A stretch of DNA of 64,000 nt, from the NCBI RefSeq assembly GCF_000282035.1, contig NZ_AKKA01000068.1, positions 1 through 64,000 of the forward strand, in the 5' to 3' direction. Positions 19,994 through 28,089 of this stretch are shown one piece after another. Below the pieces are notes generated by a model. The model did no database searches and had not been told where the DNA came from. It saw nothing but the letters and a program-made list of their open reading frames with translations. Position 1 is the stretch's first letter. The number at the start of each line of letters is the position of its first letter. Source of the DNA: Rhizobium sp. CF122 (lineage in GTDB: Bacteria > Pseudomonadota > Alphaproteobacteria > Rhizobiales > Rhizobiaceae). Made by a program: the position numbers and the translations under genes.

Positions 19994-20557
19994 ATGTCGC
20001 TGCGATTGGTGGGCATTGCCGGTAGCTTCAACCGTCCGTCCAAGACCTATGCCCTGGTCGAGCATATTGCCGGGCTTGCCGCTGCAAACTATGGCTTTTC
20101 CTCGAAGATCTACGATCTCAAGGACGTCGGCCCATCATTGGGCACTGCCCTGTGGCGCAGCGAGCTGGATGAACAGGCCAGCCAGGTTCTCGATGATATC
20201 GTCAAGGCGGATGTCCTAGTCGTAGGCTCGCCGACCTACAAGGGATCTTATCCCGGCCTGTTCAAGCATCTGATCGATCTTATCGAGCCGAGCGAACTCC
20301 GCTCCAAGCCGATCATCATCTCTGCGACCGGTGGCGGGGATCGCCATGCCCTGATTGTCGAGCATCAGCTACGGCCGCTGTTCGGTTTCTTCATGGCCCA
20401 CACGCTGCCGACGGCCGTCTATGCCTCGGACCGCGATTTCGTAGACTACAAGGTCGCCTCGGAGTCGCTGTCTGGCCGCATCGGCTCTGTCGTCGATGAG
20501 CTGGCCGCGTTCTCTTTCCTCCCGTCGGCAAAGGCCACGCTTCAGGCCGCCGAGTGA
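19994..20557 (+). CDS. NAD(P)H-dependent FMN reductase (SsuE/MsuE-like)
   Basis: A 187-residue flavodoxin-fold reductase. The FMN phosphate loop is GIAGSFNRPSKTYAL (about 7-21), followed by the conserved VGSPTYKGSYPGLFKHLIDL (75-94) and SATGGGDRHAL. Such enzymes provide reduced FMN to two-component monooxygenases that release sulfite from sulfonates or oxidise related substrates. An LLM monooxygenase lies 2.2 kb downstream on the same strand and is the obvious partner. Ribosome site AAGGAGAG precedes the ATG. Confidence 0.85.
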   Translation: MSLRLVGIAGSFNRPSKTYALVEHIAGLAAANYGFSSKIYDLKDVGPSLGTALWRSELDEQASQVLDDIVKADVLVVGSPTYKGSYPGLFKHLIDLIEPSELRSKPIIISATGGGDRHALIVEHQLRPLFGFFMAHTLPTAVYASDRDFVDYKVASESLSGRIGSVVDELAAFSFLPSAKATLQAAE

Positions 20558-20573
20558 GCTCGGGAGGGGCGAC

Positions 20574-20744
20574 ATGGATAGTGCGGAGAAGACGTCAATG
20601 GGAAGCGAGCTTTGGAGCGTCTTCGACTTTGCTCGCCGTTATCGGCTGACGGTGCGCGAGCAAAACCGTCTGCTGATGCTGTTCGGCCCGGTCGCCAGCG
20701 CCGCGGACTTACTTTCGAATGCGAGGCGCAACCAGTTGATCTGA
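20574..20744 (+). CDS. Small rhizobial protein related to the 31458-31643 product
   Basis: A 56-residue protein with ribosome site GGGAGGGG. The core WSVFDFARRYRLTVREQNRL followed by LFGPVASAADLLSNARR matches, position by position, the product of the gene at 31458-31643. The two define a small family whose members share W-x-x-x-DF, RL, E, LFG and L-x-x-N-x-R. No function is known; size and the basic tail suggest a small helical regulatory protein. Confidence 0.65.
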   Translation: MDSAEKTSMGSELWSVFDFARRYRLTVREQNRLLMLFGPVASAADLLSNARRNQLI

Positions 20745-20766
20745 TAAGGTAAGCAAGAAGAAACCG

Positions 20767-20928
20767 ATGCTGCATTCTCTTCTTTTATGGCTCCGGTGGG
20801 CCGTCCGCCTCGGGCCTTCCCAACTGGCGGCGGGCGCACCGCGGATCGAGCTGCACAGTGACGGCGAGCCGACGGCCCGCGACTATGAAATCTACTATTG
20901 GAACCCATCTCCGGGGCCCTGGTACTGA
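20767..20928 (+). CDS. Hypothetical small ORF, 53 residues
   Basis: ATG at 20767 leads to an uninterrupted 53-codon frame ending NPSPGPWY. A weak purine-rich ribosome site (AAGAAG) precedes it. It starts with a hydrophobic stretch (LHSLLLWLRWAVRLG) and ends with an aromatic, proline-rich tail. It sits in a tandem row with two other short ORFs. Coding status is uncertain. Confidence 0.4.
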   Translation: MLHSLLLWLRWAVRLGPSQLAAGAPRIELHSDGEPTARDYEIYYWNPSPGPWY

Positions 20929-20936
20929 GGATCGTC

Positions 20937-21068
20937 ATGGCTGTTTTCGATGATCGCCGCATCGCTCCGCGAAACCGGCTTGTAGGTGTTTTGGCGGATG
21001 TGGCCTCTTCTGCGGCTACAGTGCTCGCCTTCGGGTTCCTCTTCGCGATCACTCTCGGCGTTCTCTAG
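20937..21068 (+). CDS. Small single-pass membrane protein, 43 residues
   Basis: ATG at 20937 follows a GAGGA ribosome site. The protein begins MAVFDDRRIAPRNRL and ends in a hydrophobic helix (ATVLAFGFLFAITLGVL), giving a basic cytosolic N-terminus and one membrane segment. It is too short for most gene finders. Spacing (8 bp after the previous ORF) suggests co-transcription. Confidence 0.55.
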   Translation: MAVFDDRRIAPRNRLVGVLADVASSAATVLAFGFLFAITLGVL

Positions 21069-21108
21069 GAACAGATAGCTCGGTCACGCGACGCGATAAG
21101 GATTGATG

Positions 21109-21708
21109 ATGACGCCAGTACTTATTCTTCCCGGGCTCTTCGGATCAGAAGATGCGCATTGGCAAACCGCCTGGCTGCGGGATCATCCCGAAAGTCGCCT
21201 CGTCCATCAGGACAACTGGGATCATCCGCACTTGAGTCTCTGGCGGGCAACGCTCGAGGCCGCGCTCGAAGAGGCCGGCGAGGCCTACATCGTGGCCCAT
21301 AGCTTAGGATGTCTGCTGGCGGCGAGCCTTGCCACGAGGCCTGCGGCGGCACGGGTGAGGGGAGCGCTGCTCGTGGCGCCATGCGATCTGCCGGCGACCG
21401 AGAAGCTTCATCCCGGCCAGATTGCTTTCGGCACGATGCCGACGGCAGAGTTGCCGTTTCCCAGCATCGTGGTCGGTAGCCTGAACGATCATTACATGTC
21501 GCTCGATCGCCTGACACTCTTTGCTCGCCTCTGGGGCAGCGAGTTGCGCAACGCCGGTTTGGCCGGACACGTCAATGTCGCCAGCGGCTATGGCCGTTGG
21601 CCAGGCGGCTACCGTGTTTTCGAAACGCTGAAAGCCAGAACTCGCCATCTCGATAAAATACCGCAGAAAAAGCCGTCTCTCGGCAGAGAGGCTTCGTCCG
21701 CGTGGTAG
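21109..21708 (+). CDS. RBBP9/YdeN-type alpha/beta hydrolase
   Basis: A serine hydrolase of about 199 residues of the RBBP9/YdeN family. The nucleophile serine lies in AHSLGC (G-x-S-x-G variant). The catalytic His is probably in the C-terminal GHVNVASGYGRWPGG segment and the Asp in SLNDHYMS. The start is taken at 21109, 6 bases after AAGGA; a TTG and an ATG directly before it are alternatives. Substrate unknown. Confidence 0.85.
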   Translation: MTPVLILPGLFGSEDAHWQTAWLRDHPESRLVHQDNWDHPHLSLWRATLEAALEEAGEAYIVAHSLGCLLAASLATRPAAARVRGALLVAPCDLPATEKLHPGQIAFGTMPTAELPFPSIVVGSLNDHYMSLDRLTLFARLWGSELRNAGLAGHVNVASGYGRWPGGYRVFETLKARTRHLDKIPQKKPSLGREASSAW

Positions 21709-21716
21709 AGGATCTC

Positions 21717-21992
21717 ATGGCGTCGCCAAGCCGATTATCGACGATATCGGGTGAAACTCGCCGGCGAACACTTCGTCGGCTTGTGTGGGTTCTCCTTGAA
21801 TTTGCGGATGATCTGGGCGACCAATCTGACGCGCCGAAGATCGAGAAGCTCTGTCAAATCATCGACAGAATGAGCGTGGATATTGCTGCGGCTGATAAGG
21901 CAAGCTTTGCCGCTATCCTTCATCAGGCGACCGTTTTGACGCAGGTGCTTGAACAGCGGCTGAAAACGGCTAGACAATTCACCCGTCATTGA
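21717..21992 (+). CDS. Hypothetical protein, 91 residues
   Basis: A mostly helical, charge-balanced protein with ribosome site GAGGA before the ATG at 21717 (an in-frame GTG at 21702 overlaps the previous gene). It contains RRTLRRLVWVLLEFADDLGD and a C-terminal helix. It lies between the hydrolase and the peroxiredoxin genes, probably in the same transcript. Family not recognised. Confidence 0.6.
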   Translation: MASPSRLSTISGETRRRTLRRLVWVLLEFADDLGDQSDAPKIEKLCQIIDRMSVDIAAADKASFAAILHQATVLTQVLEQRLKTARQFTRH

Positions 21993-22028
21993 AAACCAAC
22001 GCCATTTCACCAGCAAGGATCAACGCTC

Positions 22029-22688
22029 ATGAGCCTCCGCATCAACGATATTGCACCTGATTTCACCGCCGACACCACGCAAGGTGCCATCCAATTCCAT
22101 GACTGGATCGGTGATGGCTGGGCAGTGCTCTTCTCGCATCCGAAGAACTTCACGCCGGTTTGCACGACCGAGCTTGGCGCGATGGCAGGACTGGAGCCCG
22201 AATTCCGCAAGCGCGGCGCCAAGATCATCGGCATCTCCGTGGATCCGGTGGAAAGCCACGGCAAGTGGAAAAACGACATCAAGACGGCGACCGGTTTCGA
22301 TGTCGAATACCCGCTGATCGGCGACAAGGACCTGAAGGTCGCCAAGCTTTACGACATGCTGCCCGCTGGAGCCGGGGAAACGTCGGAGGGGCGCACGCCG
22401 GCGGACAATGCGACCGTCCGTTCCGTCTTCATCATCGGCCCGGACAAGAAGATCAAGTTGGTCCTCACCTACCCGATGACGACTGGGAGAAACTTCAACG
22501 AGATCCTTCGCGCGATCGATTCCATCCAATTGACGGCAAAGCATCAGGTTGCGACGCCGGCGAACTGGCAGCAGGGTGAGGACGTCATCATCACAGCTGC
22601 CGTCTCGAACGAGGACGCAGCAACCCGCTTCGGTTCGTTTGACACAGTGCTTCCTTACCTGCGCAAGACCAAGCAGCCGCAGGCGTAA
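22029..22688 (+). CDS. 1-Cys peroxiredoxin (Prx6-like, AhpC/TSA family)
   Basis: A 219-residue thiol peroxidase reducing hydrogen peroxide and organic peroxides. The peroxidatic cysteine is in SHPKNFTPVCTTELGAMA (about residues 36-53), matching the P-x3-T-x2-C motif. The long C-terminal part (ADNATVRSVFIIGPDKKIKL onward) is the Prx6-type extension, and no resolving cysteine is visible. Position beside flavin-dependent oxidases, which leak peroxide, fits a protective role. Confidence 0.92.
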   Translation: MSLRINDIAPDFTADTTQGAIQFHDWIGDGWAVLFSHPKNFTPVCTTELGAMAGLEPEFRKRGAKIIGISVDPVESHGKWKNDIKTATGFDVEYPLIGDKDLKVAKLYDMLPAGAGETSEGRTPADNATVRSVFIIGPDKKIKLVLTYPMTTGRNFNEILRAIDSIQLTAKHQVATPANWQQGEDVIITAAVSNEDAATRFGSFDTVLPYLRKTKQPQA

Positions 22689-22728
22689 ACGCTCGGGCAA
22701 GGGGTAGGGTATCGGACGGGAGCGCTTG

Positions 22729-24060
22729 ATGGCACAGGAGCGACAATTGCACCTTGGGGCATTCATGCGCCCTGTCAGCCTGCATACTGGAGCCTGGCGC
22801 TACCCCGGCGCCTATCCCGACGCGAACTTCAACTTCAAGCACTTGAAGGAGTTTGCGCGAAAGCTGGAGGCGGCGAAGTTCGACGCCTTCTTCATGGCGG
22901 ATCACCTCGCCGTGCTCAACATGCCGGTGGAGGCTCTAAAGCGAAGCCAGACGGTAACCTCCTTCGAGCCGTTCACGCTGTTATCGGCTCTTGCCGCAGT
23001 CACTGACCGGATCGGCCTCGTTGCGACGGCCTCGACGACCTTCGACGAGCCCTATCACGTTGCCCGCCGCTTCGCTTCGCTCGACCATATCAGCGCCGGG
23101 CGCGCGGGCTGGAACATCGTGACGACCGCCAATCCCGATGCCGCGCTGAATTTTGGCCTCGAGGAACATGTCGAGCATGGCGAGCGCTACCACCGTGCCC
23201 GGGAATTTTACGACGTCGTCACCGGCCTCTGGGACAGTTTCGCCGACGACGCTTTTACGCGCGATGTGGAAAGTGGCCAGTTCTTCGATCCCGCCAGAAT
23301 GCATGTCCTCAATCACAAGGGCGAGGAGCTTAGCGTGCGCGGCCCGCTCAACATCGCCCGCCCGCCGCAGGGTTGGCCGGTGATCGTGCAGGCGGGGCAG
23401 TCCGAACCGGGACGCCAGCTCGCCGCCGAGACGGCAGAAGTGGTGTTCTGCTCGCCACGCGATCTCCGCGCGGCGCAGGCGCTCTATGCCGATATCAAGG
23501 AGCGCATGTCCGCGATTGGTCGGGATCCCGATAGCCTCAAGATTCTGCCGGCCGCCTTCATCGTCATCGGCGACAGCATTGAGGAGGCGCGCACGAAGCG
23601 GGCGCATCTCGATAGCCTCGTGCACTATGACAGCGCCATCGCCTCGCTCTCGATCGCTCTTGGTCACGATGCTTCGGGCTTCGATCCGGATGGGCCGCTA
23701 CCTGATATAGCGGAGACGAATGCCAGCAAGACCGGTCGCGCGCAGGTACTGAAGCTTGCCCAGAAAGAGCAGTTGACTGTTCGGCAGCTCGCGCAGCGCT
23801 ATGGTGGCTACTCCGGCCTTGCCTTTGTCGGCACGCCGGAGACGATTGCCGATGAGATGGCGCAATGGCTGGAGGAGCGAGGCAGCGACGGTTTCAATGT
23901 CGTCTTCCCGTATCTTCCTCAAGGTCTCGACGATGTCGTCGATCGGCTCGTACCCGAACTGCAGCGGCGAGGGATTTTCAGGCAGGACTACGAGGGCACG
24001 ACGCTGCGTGAGCATCTCGGCCTTTCCCGGCCGACCAACAGGTTCTTTGCAAGTCCCTGA
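22729..24060 (+). CDS. LLM-class flavin monooxygenase (NtaA/SnaA/DszA type)
   Basis: A flavin monooxygenase of about 443 residues using FMNH2 from a separate reductase. Family marks are GAWRYPGAYPDANFNF near the start, the TTFDEPYHVARRFASLDHIS segment and GRAGWNIVT. Members act on nitrilotriacetate, alkyl sulfides, sulfones or sulfonates. The ATG at 22729 follows GGGAG; a TTG one codon earlier is possible. The reductase partner is probably the SsuE/MsuE-like gene at 19994. Substrate cannot be fixed from sequence. Confidence 0.88.
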   Translation: MAQERQLHLGAFMRPVSLHTGAWRYPGAYPDANFNFKHLKEFARKLEAAKFDAFFMADHLAVLNMPVEALKRSQTVTSFEPFTLLSALAAVTDRIGLVATASTTFDEPYHVARRFASLDHISAGRAGWNIVTTANPDAALNFGLEEHVEHGERYHRAREFYDVVTGLWDSFADDAFTRDVESGQFFDPARMHVLNHKGEELSVRGPLNIARPPQGWPVIVQAGQSEPGRQLAAETAEVVFCSPRDLRAAQALYADIKERMSAIGRDPDSLKILPAAFIVIGDSIEEARTKRAHLDSLVHYDSAIASLSIALGHDASGFDPDGPLPDIAETNASKTGRAQVLKLAQKEQLTVRQLAQRYGGYSGLAFVGTPETIADEMAQWLEERGSDGFNVVFPYLPQGLDDVVDRLVPELQRRGIFRQDYEGTTLREHLGLSRPTNRFFASP

Positions 24061-24242
24061 GCCGAGATATGTCGCGGAAGAGATATCGGATGGCTTGGTA
24101 TTTACTGGTGCCCGGGGAGATGGCGCTGACTTACTGGAATTAGCCTGCAACCTACCAGACATAGCCCGTGCAAGAGTGGCGTGCACACATTTACATTATC
24201 CAATTTCAAGATGATGCTTCCCTAGGCAAATTGGCGGCGGTC

Positions 24243-24800
24243 ATGCAGTGGGTTACTCAAAACGCGGTCCCGTTGATTGGCGCCGCAGTCATCATCATCA
24301 CGGTCATATTCATAGCCGTCGGCCGAACTGTAACAAATGGGCATGCAATCGTACTGGCAGCTGGTGCAATCTTGCTGGCATTGCCATCCGTGGCGAACTT
24401 CGAATGGTCATCCGGAGTGCTCAAATATACCCGCAGGGGAGAGACGCTCGACTTGACCGCCAAACTAGAGAAGCTTGCGCAAGACAATGCTCAAGCCAAC
24501 GCGGCTTTGACGACAGTCAACGAGGCATTGAAAGTCGCGAACGAGCGAATTTCTCAGCTTGAGACAATGGCTAGTAAACGAGGCGACGGGTCAACCGGAA
24601 GTGCCTTGCCAAACACGTCCAACTGGGGCGTTTTTTCCCAGCCGGCGTTCTACGAAAAGCTCGTGAAAGGCAGCCAAGCTGCGACAACCACGAGCAAAGA
24701 GAACCTCGACAGCATACAGGAGTTCAGGAATTCGCTAAGCAATTGGCCACCATCGAGCGACTCCTCTAAGTTCCGCTGCGGACCGAGCAATCGCTGCTAG
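24243..24800 (+). CDS. Hypothetical membrane protein with coiled coil
   Basis: About 185 residues from the ATG at 24243; a GTG at 24168 would add 25 residues. Two adjacent hydrophobic segments (VPLIGAAVIIITVIFIAVG and AIVLAAGAILLALPSVANF) are followed by a heptad-rich helix (about 75-125) and a polar Ser/Asn-rich tail. The ribosome site is weak. It opens the accessory region. No family recognised. Confidence 0.45.
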   Translation: MQWVTQNAVPLIGAAVIIITVIFIAVGRTVTNGHAIVLAAGAILLALPSVANFEWSSGVLKYTRRGETLDLTAKLEKLAQDNAQANAALTTVNEALKVANERISQLETMASKRGDGSTGSALPNTSNWGVFSQPAFYEKLVKGSQAATTTSKENLDSIQEFRNSLSNWPPSSDSSKFRCGPSNRC

Positions 24801-25023
24801 CCGCGAAGCTTGAGGGAAGATATTCCCGATATGCGCACGACAGTCAATGATAGGAGGACGCTCATCGCGACCACTCCTGGCCCCGCATTGCAGGGCATAA
24901 GTAGCGCGAGCGTTCGTCGGCGGTCATTTATTTCCACTTCCTTGCGTAACGCCCCTCGCATCTACCTAATGGTGCGATACATTGCTGCCTGCAGCGTAGC
25001 CGCCCTGGCGAGGAGAAGCAAAG
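24801..25023. other. Intergenic stretch before the small lipoprotein gene
   Basis: No open frame with a ribosome site is visible. It presumably carries the promoter of the lipoprotein gene at 25024. Confidence 0.35.
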
Positions 25024-25206
25024 ATGAGCAGATTTCGTGCCTTAGTAGCAGCCGGAGCGATGATTAGCCTTTCAGCGCTCACATCGGCCTGCTCGACTCC
25101 ACCGAATTCAATGGGCTCGGCATCAGGCTATCAGCCCGGAGATTCAATGAATCGAGCCTGCGCGGATGGCTTCAGACCTAGCAACGGCCGCTCGTGCAGT
25201 TACTGA
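25024..25206 (+). CDS. Small lipoprotein, paralogue of the 39052 product
   Basis: A 60-residue lipoprotein with ribosome site GAGGAGAAG. The signal peptide MSRFRALVAAGAMISLSAL leads to the lipobox TSAC. The tail ACADGFRPSNGRSCSY carries two further cysteines. The gene at 39052-39237 encodes a near-identical layout (MSRFQAFVAAG..., TSAC, ACADGFRPTNALSCAY), so the two are paralogues about 14 kb apart. Function unknown; likely periplasm- or envelope-facing. Confidence 0.72.
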   Translation: MSRFRALVAAGAMISLSALTSACSTPPNSMGSASGYQPGDSMNRACADGFRPSNGRSCSY

Positions 25207-25240
25207 CGGGCGGTAGCGCAGGTAAGTAGATACTGGCGCA

Positions 25241-25432
25241 TCACTGATCTCGCCCATCCGCTTTCTTGATGTCTTCCCAATACGGATAATGCTCGGCACA
25301 CCACCATCGCGTTTCTACGCCCTTGGAAGAGGCGTGGCCGAAGCCTCCCCATTTCCCGCATCCCGCCACACAGCAGTAGTGGTTTACGTGAATGTTGGCG
25401 CCAGGCGCCTTCGAGTGGTTTTCGATGCTCAT
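25241..25432 (-). CDS. Small cysteine/tryptophan-rich zinc-binding-type protein
   Basis: 63 residues with cysteines in HYCCVAGCGKWGGFGHA and a downstream WWCAEHYP, giving a C-C-x3-C ... C-x2-H pattern that could bind zinc. AGGA lies about 10 bases before the ATG. Its 5' end abuts the degenerate zinc-ribbon copy at 25434-25630. Such small proteins are common in prophage and island DNA; no function known. Confidence 0.6.
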   Translation of the reverse strand: MSIENHSKAPGANIHVNHYCCVAGCGKWGGFGHASSKGVETRWWCAEHYPYWEDIKKADGRDQ

Positions 25433-25433
25433 C

Positions 25434-25630
25434 GCGACAGGTTCCTACCATCAATCGCGCGCCTTTATGGCCGCATTTGCATCGCATGAAACCTGCGACC
25501 TGGCCTAGCGTCAATCCTCTTCGAAACTTCCTTTGTATCTCCCACCGGTCGATGGGTTTGCGCCGCTTGCAATGGGGCATAGGCGAACAACGCCTCATAC
25601 GGCGCAACTTCGCCAAGCGTTCGTTCCCGG
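25434..25630 (-). pseudogene. Degenerate copy of the small zinc-ribbon ORF family
   Basis: Closely similar to the intact copy at 34303-34506, but two bases are missing in the stretch that encodes CPQC in the intact gene. The N-terminal part (RTLGEVAPYEALFA) and the C-terminal part (CKRRKPIDRWEIQRKF ... MRCKCGHKGARLMV) are therefore in different frames. One cysteine of the first pair is lost. The normal stop is also missing. Confidence 0.7.
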
Positions 25631-25800
25631 TCAGGCTTCGGCGCTGGAGGAGGCGCCAAGTAGGACAGCAGCCTCGCGCATGAGGTGAGCCACGACCGAA
25701 GCCGGATCACAACGACAAAGGGAGTGGGAAAAAGTCGGGAAGCCTATTTTTCTTTGAAATAATCAGCAAAGTCATTCAACGCTCATACGGGACTGGTGGA

Positions 25801-26490
25801 TCATCCGATGTGTGTCTGCTCTTGCTGCCGCGGTTTCTCCCGCAAGGCATCCAGAGCCGGGGAACGGTGTTCCGGGCGCCAGATCAGATGGGTGCGTACC
25901 CGAGCGACCTTTGGCGGCAACGGCAGCGCCTGCACGTCACTTTCCGCGTGGACCGCGCGCAAGCACCGAGCGGGGCATGATCGCGACGCCCGAGCCGGCC
26001 GCCACGCAGGCTACAATCGCGTGGTAGGACGCCAGTTCCAACACCCGCTCGGGCACCACTTTCGACATCGATAACCAGTCTTCCAGGATGCGTCGGTAAG
26101 AACAACCGGTGGCAAACGCGATCACCGTGCGATTCCGCAAGTCCCGCGCGCCTTTGATGGGGGCCATGGTTTTCGGCGCTCTCAGCGCCAGTTCTTCGGT
26201 AAAGGCTTCCTGTGCCTCCAGCCCTTCTGCACAGAAAGGCTCCGAGATGAAAGCAGCTTCCACATCGAAACTCCTGACGCGATGCAGCAGCGCGGTGGAC
26301 TCTCCAGTGACGAGTTCTATCTGCACATCGGGGTAACGCTCGTGATAGGTCGAGAGCAGTGGCGGCAGGCGCGCTGCGGCCGTGCTTTCCAGTGTGCCGC
26401 GCGGCGCACCGGGCCGAAGTGCGGCTTCGGCCTCCGATGACAGGCGCAGCAGACGCTCGGCATAGGCGCTCTTCACGCCCCGAGGAAAGA
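25801..26490 (-). pseudogene. LysR-type regulator remnant (substrate-binding domain, no DNA-binding domain)
   Basis: The reading frame matches the effector domain of a LysR regulator: a linker helix (LLRLSSEAEAALRPGAPRG) followed by PDVQIELVTGESTALLHRV and VAAGSGVAIMPRSVL. The helix-turn-helix domain is absent. A few residues are missing after PRGTL. Near base 25975 the frame shifts, so the tail (VHAESDVQALPLPPKVARVR ... HIG, stop at 25801-25803) continues in another frame. It cannot act as a normal regulator. Confidence 0.75.
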
Positions 26491-26495
26491 ACTCC

Positions 26496-26756
26496 TCATG
26501 GCAAATCGGCGTGTGATGCGACAAGATAGGACTGCAGCTCATCCTCAAGCTCGACGCAGAATCGCTCGCACTCCTCTAGGAGCGTCTTGTCGCCAGCCTC
26601 AGCAATTAACTTCTCGCGAAACCGGATGGCGTCGCCGTAATTCTCGACATCTTCGATCCGCCGGTGCGCGATAAGGGCATAGGGACGGAGATGCGGGTGT
26701 CGCATCAGAAGGGCCGCCAACCCATAGCGAAATCTGTCGAAGCGTGCGGGTTCCAT
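26496..26756 (-). CDS. Hypothetical protein, 86 residues
   Basis: A charged helical protein starting MEPARFDRFRYGLAALLMRH and containing ECERFCVELEDELQ. The 3' end runs into the LysR remnant, so the last few residues may be foreign. Ribosome site is weak. No known domain. Confidence 0.45.
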   Translation of the reverse strand: MEPARFDRFRYGLAALLMRHPHLRPYALIAHRRIEDVENYGDAIRFREKLIAEAGDKTLLEECERFCVELEDELQSYLVASHADLP

Positions 26757-26895
26757 GTTCCAAGAACCGTTCTAGAATGAAACTCATGCAGCTCTAAATG
26801 CAAGCTATGCGAGAATACTAATACGGAGCTTGCTTATTTGTTCCGCAAGGTTGCAAAAAATACGTCACGCGGGTGTTCAGGACGATGTCACAGAA

Positions 26896-27039
26896 ATGAA
26901 GCCAGTGACCGAGGATGTGAAGCGTTGGAAGCTGATGGGCCTTGGCGCGCTTGGCGTTATAGGTGTCGGTAGCATGGCATTAGGGGTCACCTTTGCCGAC
27001 GTCATACGACGAATTTTCATTGCGGTGTTTGGTCGCTAG
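26896..27039 (+). CDS. Small membrane protein, 47 residues
   Basis: From the ATG at 26896: a polar start (MKPVTEDVKRWKLM), one hydrophobic helix (GLGALGVIGVGSMALGVTF) and a basic amphipathic end (ADVIRRIFIAVFGR). A frame extends left to 26830 without a ribosome site. Its last 19 codons are echoed in a broken copy at 27158-27214. Confidence 0.5.
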   Translation: MKPVTEDVKRWKLMGLGALGVIGVGSMALGVTFADVIRRIFIAVFGR

Positions 27040-27157
27040 CTCCGGCCTTGGCGGCTTCACTTGGTCGGCGCCATCGCCTTCACCAGCGCGGTTGGGGCGA
27101 TCAAGATATTTTTCATGTCGGGGAGCGCGCCGAAGTAGCGCTGGGCAATAGGCGCCC

Positions 27158-27214
27158 GGTGTCATGTTCGCGGACGTCATCCGGCGAGTTGTGATGGCTA
27201 TTTGGGGACGGTAG
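27158..27214 (+). repeat. Truncated tandem copy of the end of the 26896 gene
   Basis: The frame here reads GVMFADVIRRVVMAIWGR followed by TAG, against GVTFADVIRRIFIAVFGR and TAG in the gene upstream. The similarity stops to the left of 27158, so this is the 3' fragment of a second, diverged copy. Confidence 0.6.
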
Positions 27215-27251
27215 CGGATTGAGTAGAAGCGGCACCAACCTGCCGCCCATT

Positions 27252-27440
27252 TTAGTGGAAGACATCCCACCAGTCCTTCTCTTGCGCTTCGTTCATGGTC
27301 TCCAGAGCCTCGATTATCTCGATCAGCTTGGCGGCTGTCATTTCTTGAACCTCAGAGATTCCTTCCTCGCCGACAATCATAACCGTCCAAGTACCATCAG
27401 AGTACCGGAAAGCGAGGAAAGCGGGTTTGGCGTCGTTCAT
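27252..27440 (-). CDS. Hypothetical protein, 62 residues
   Basis: Strong ribosome site (GGAGAGA) before the ATG. The acidic protein starts MNDAKPAFLAFRYSDGTWTV and ends EKDWWDVFH; the first part looks like a small beta hairpin and the second like a helix. No family recognised. Confidence 0.6.
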   Translation of the reverse strand: MNDAKPAFLAFRYSDGTWTVMIVGEEGISEVQEMTAAKLIEIIEALETMNEAQEKDWWDVFH

Positions 27441-28089
27441 AACTGTCTCTCCTTTGTGACTTGCGGGATGACAGCAAGACAGCAGGCCAGATCACGGATA
27501 TCCACTCGCAAAAGTGCGAGCCTCAACGGGCAGTTCCCGGATACTGCGGAGGGTCCGTCCGCCATATCCGGGCTGCATCGTATCCTTGGGAATGAGGATG
27601 CCGGAAGCATACGGGGCGCTGTGTGATCTGGCATCACCCGAAGGTCGCACGATTGAATGGACTTAGGTCCAAGCGAAAAGACCCCCACATAGCGCGCGGC
27701 GAACGGCGCAACCCGGGTTCCGGAAGGCTCCGAGGGGTGTGGCACGCGAGGGGCGCGCCCGGAGCATTCCGGTGTCCGATGGGGTTGGGACAGCACGAAT
27801 TATGCAGGACAGGGACGGCTTGAACAGTCGGACAAAGGTCCTGAAGGCGCCCGAGCCGAAGTCCGATCAATCTCGGACTTAGGTCCGATGTTCAGAAACA
27901 ACGCTAATGACGTATTAAGGACCCGAGGCGTGAGACACAGCCGAAGAGATAGGCGGACATCCGGACAGCAGCCCAGCCGGAAATCATCCGCTCGCAAAAG
28001 TGGGAGTTCGCGCCGCAAAGAAAGCCCCGCTTGGTCGGCGGGGCAAGGTCAGGGCTCCTGAGTGTCACATCGTAGGACGTGAGCGAAGC
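27441..28089. other. 650-bp non-coding stretch rich in short repeats
   Basis: No supported gene. It contains three copies of the palindrome type GGAC-N4-GGTCC (27659-27670, 27830-27841, 27875-27886; the first and last are both GGACTTAGGTCC). An inverted repeat AAGTCCGA/TCGGACTT lies around 27859-27880. A 12-base direct repeat CTCGCAAAAGTG occurs at 27505-27516 and 27991-28002. A terminator lies at 28017-28044. Purpose unknown. Confidence 0.5.
28017..28044 (-). terminator. Rho-independent terminator of the 28090-28350 gene
   Basis: On the minus strand GCCCCGC (28038-28044 complement) pairs with GCGGGGC (28024-28030 complement) around a 7-base loop, followed by a T-rich tract (complement of 28017-28023). 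It lies 46 bp past the stop of the minus-strand gene. Confidence 0.7.
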
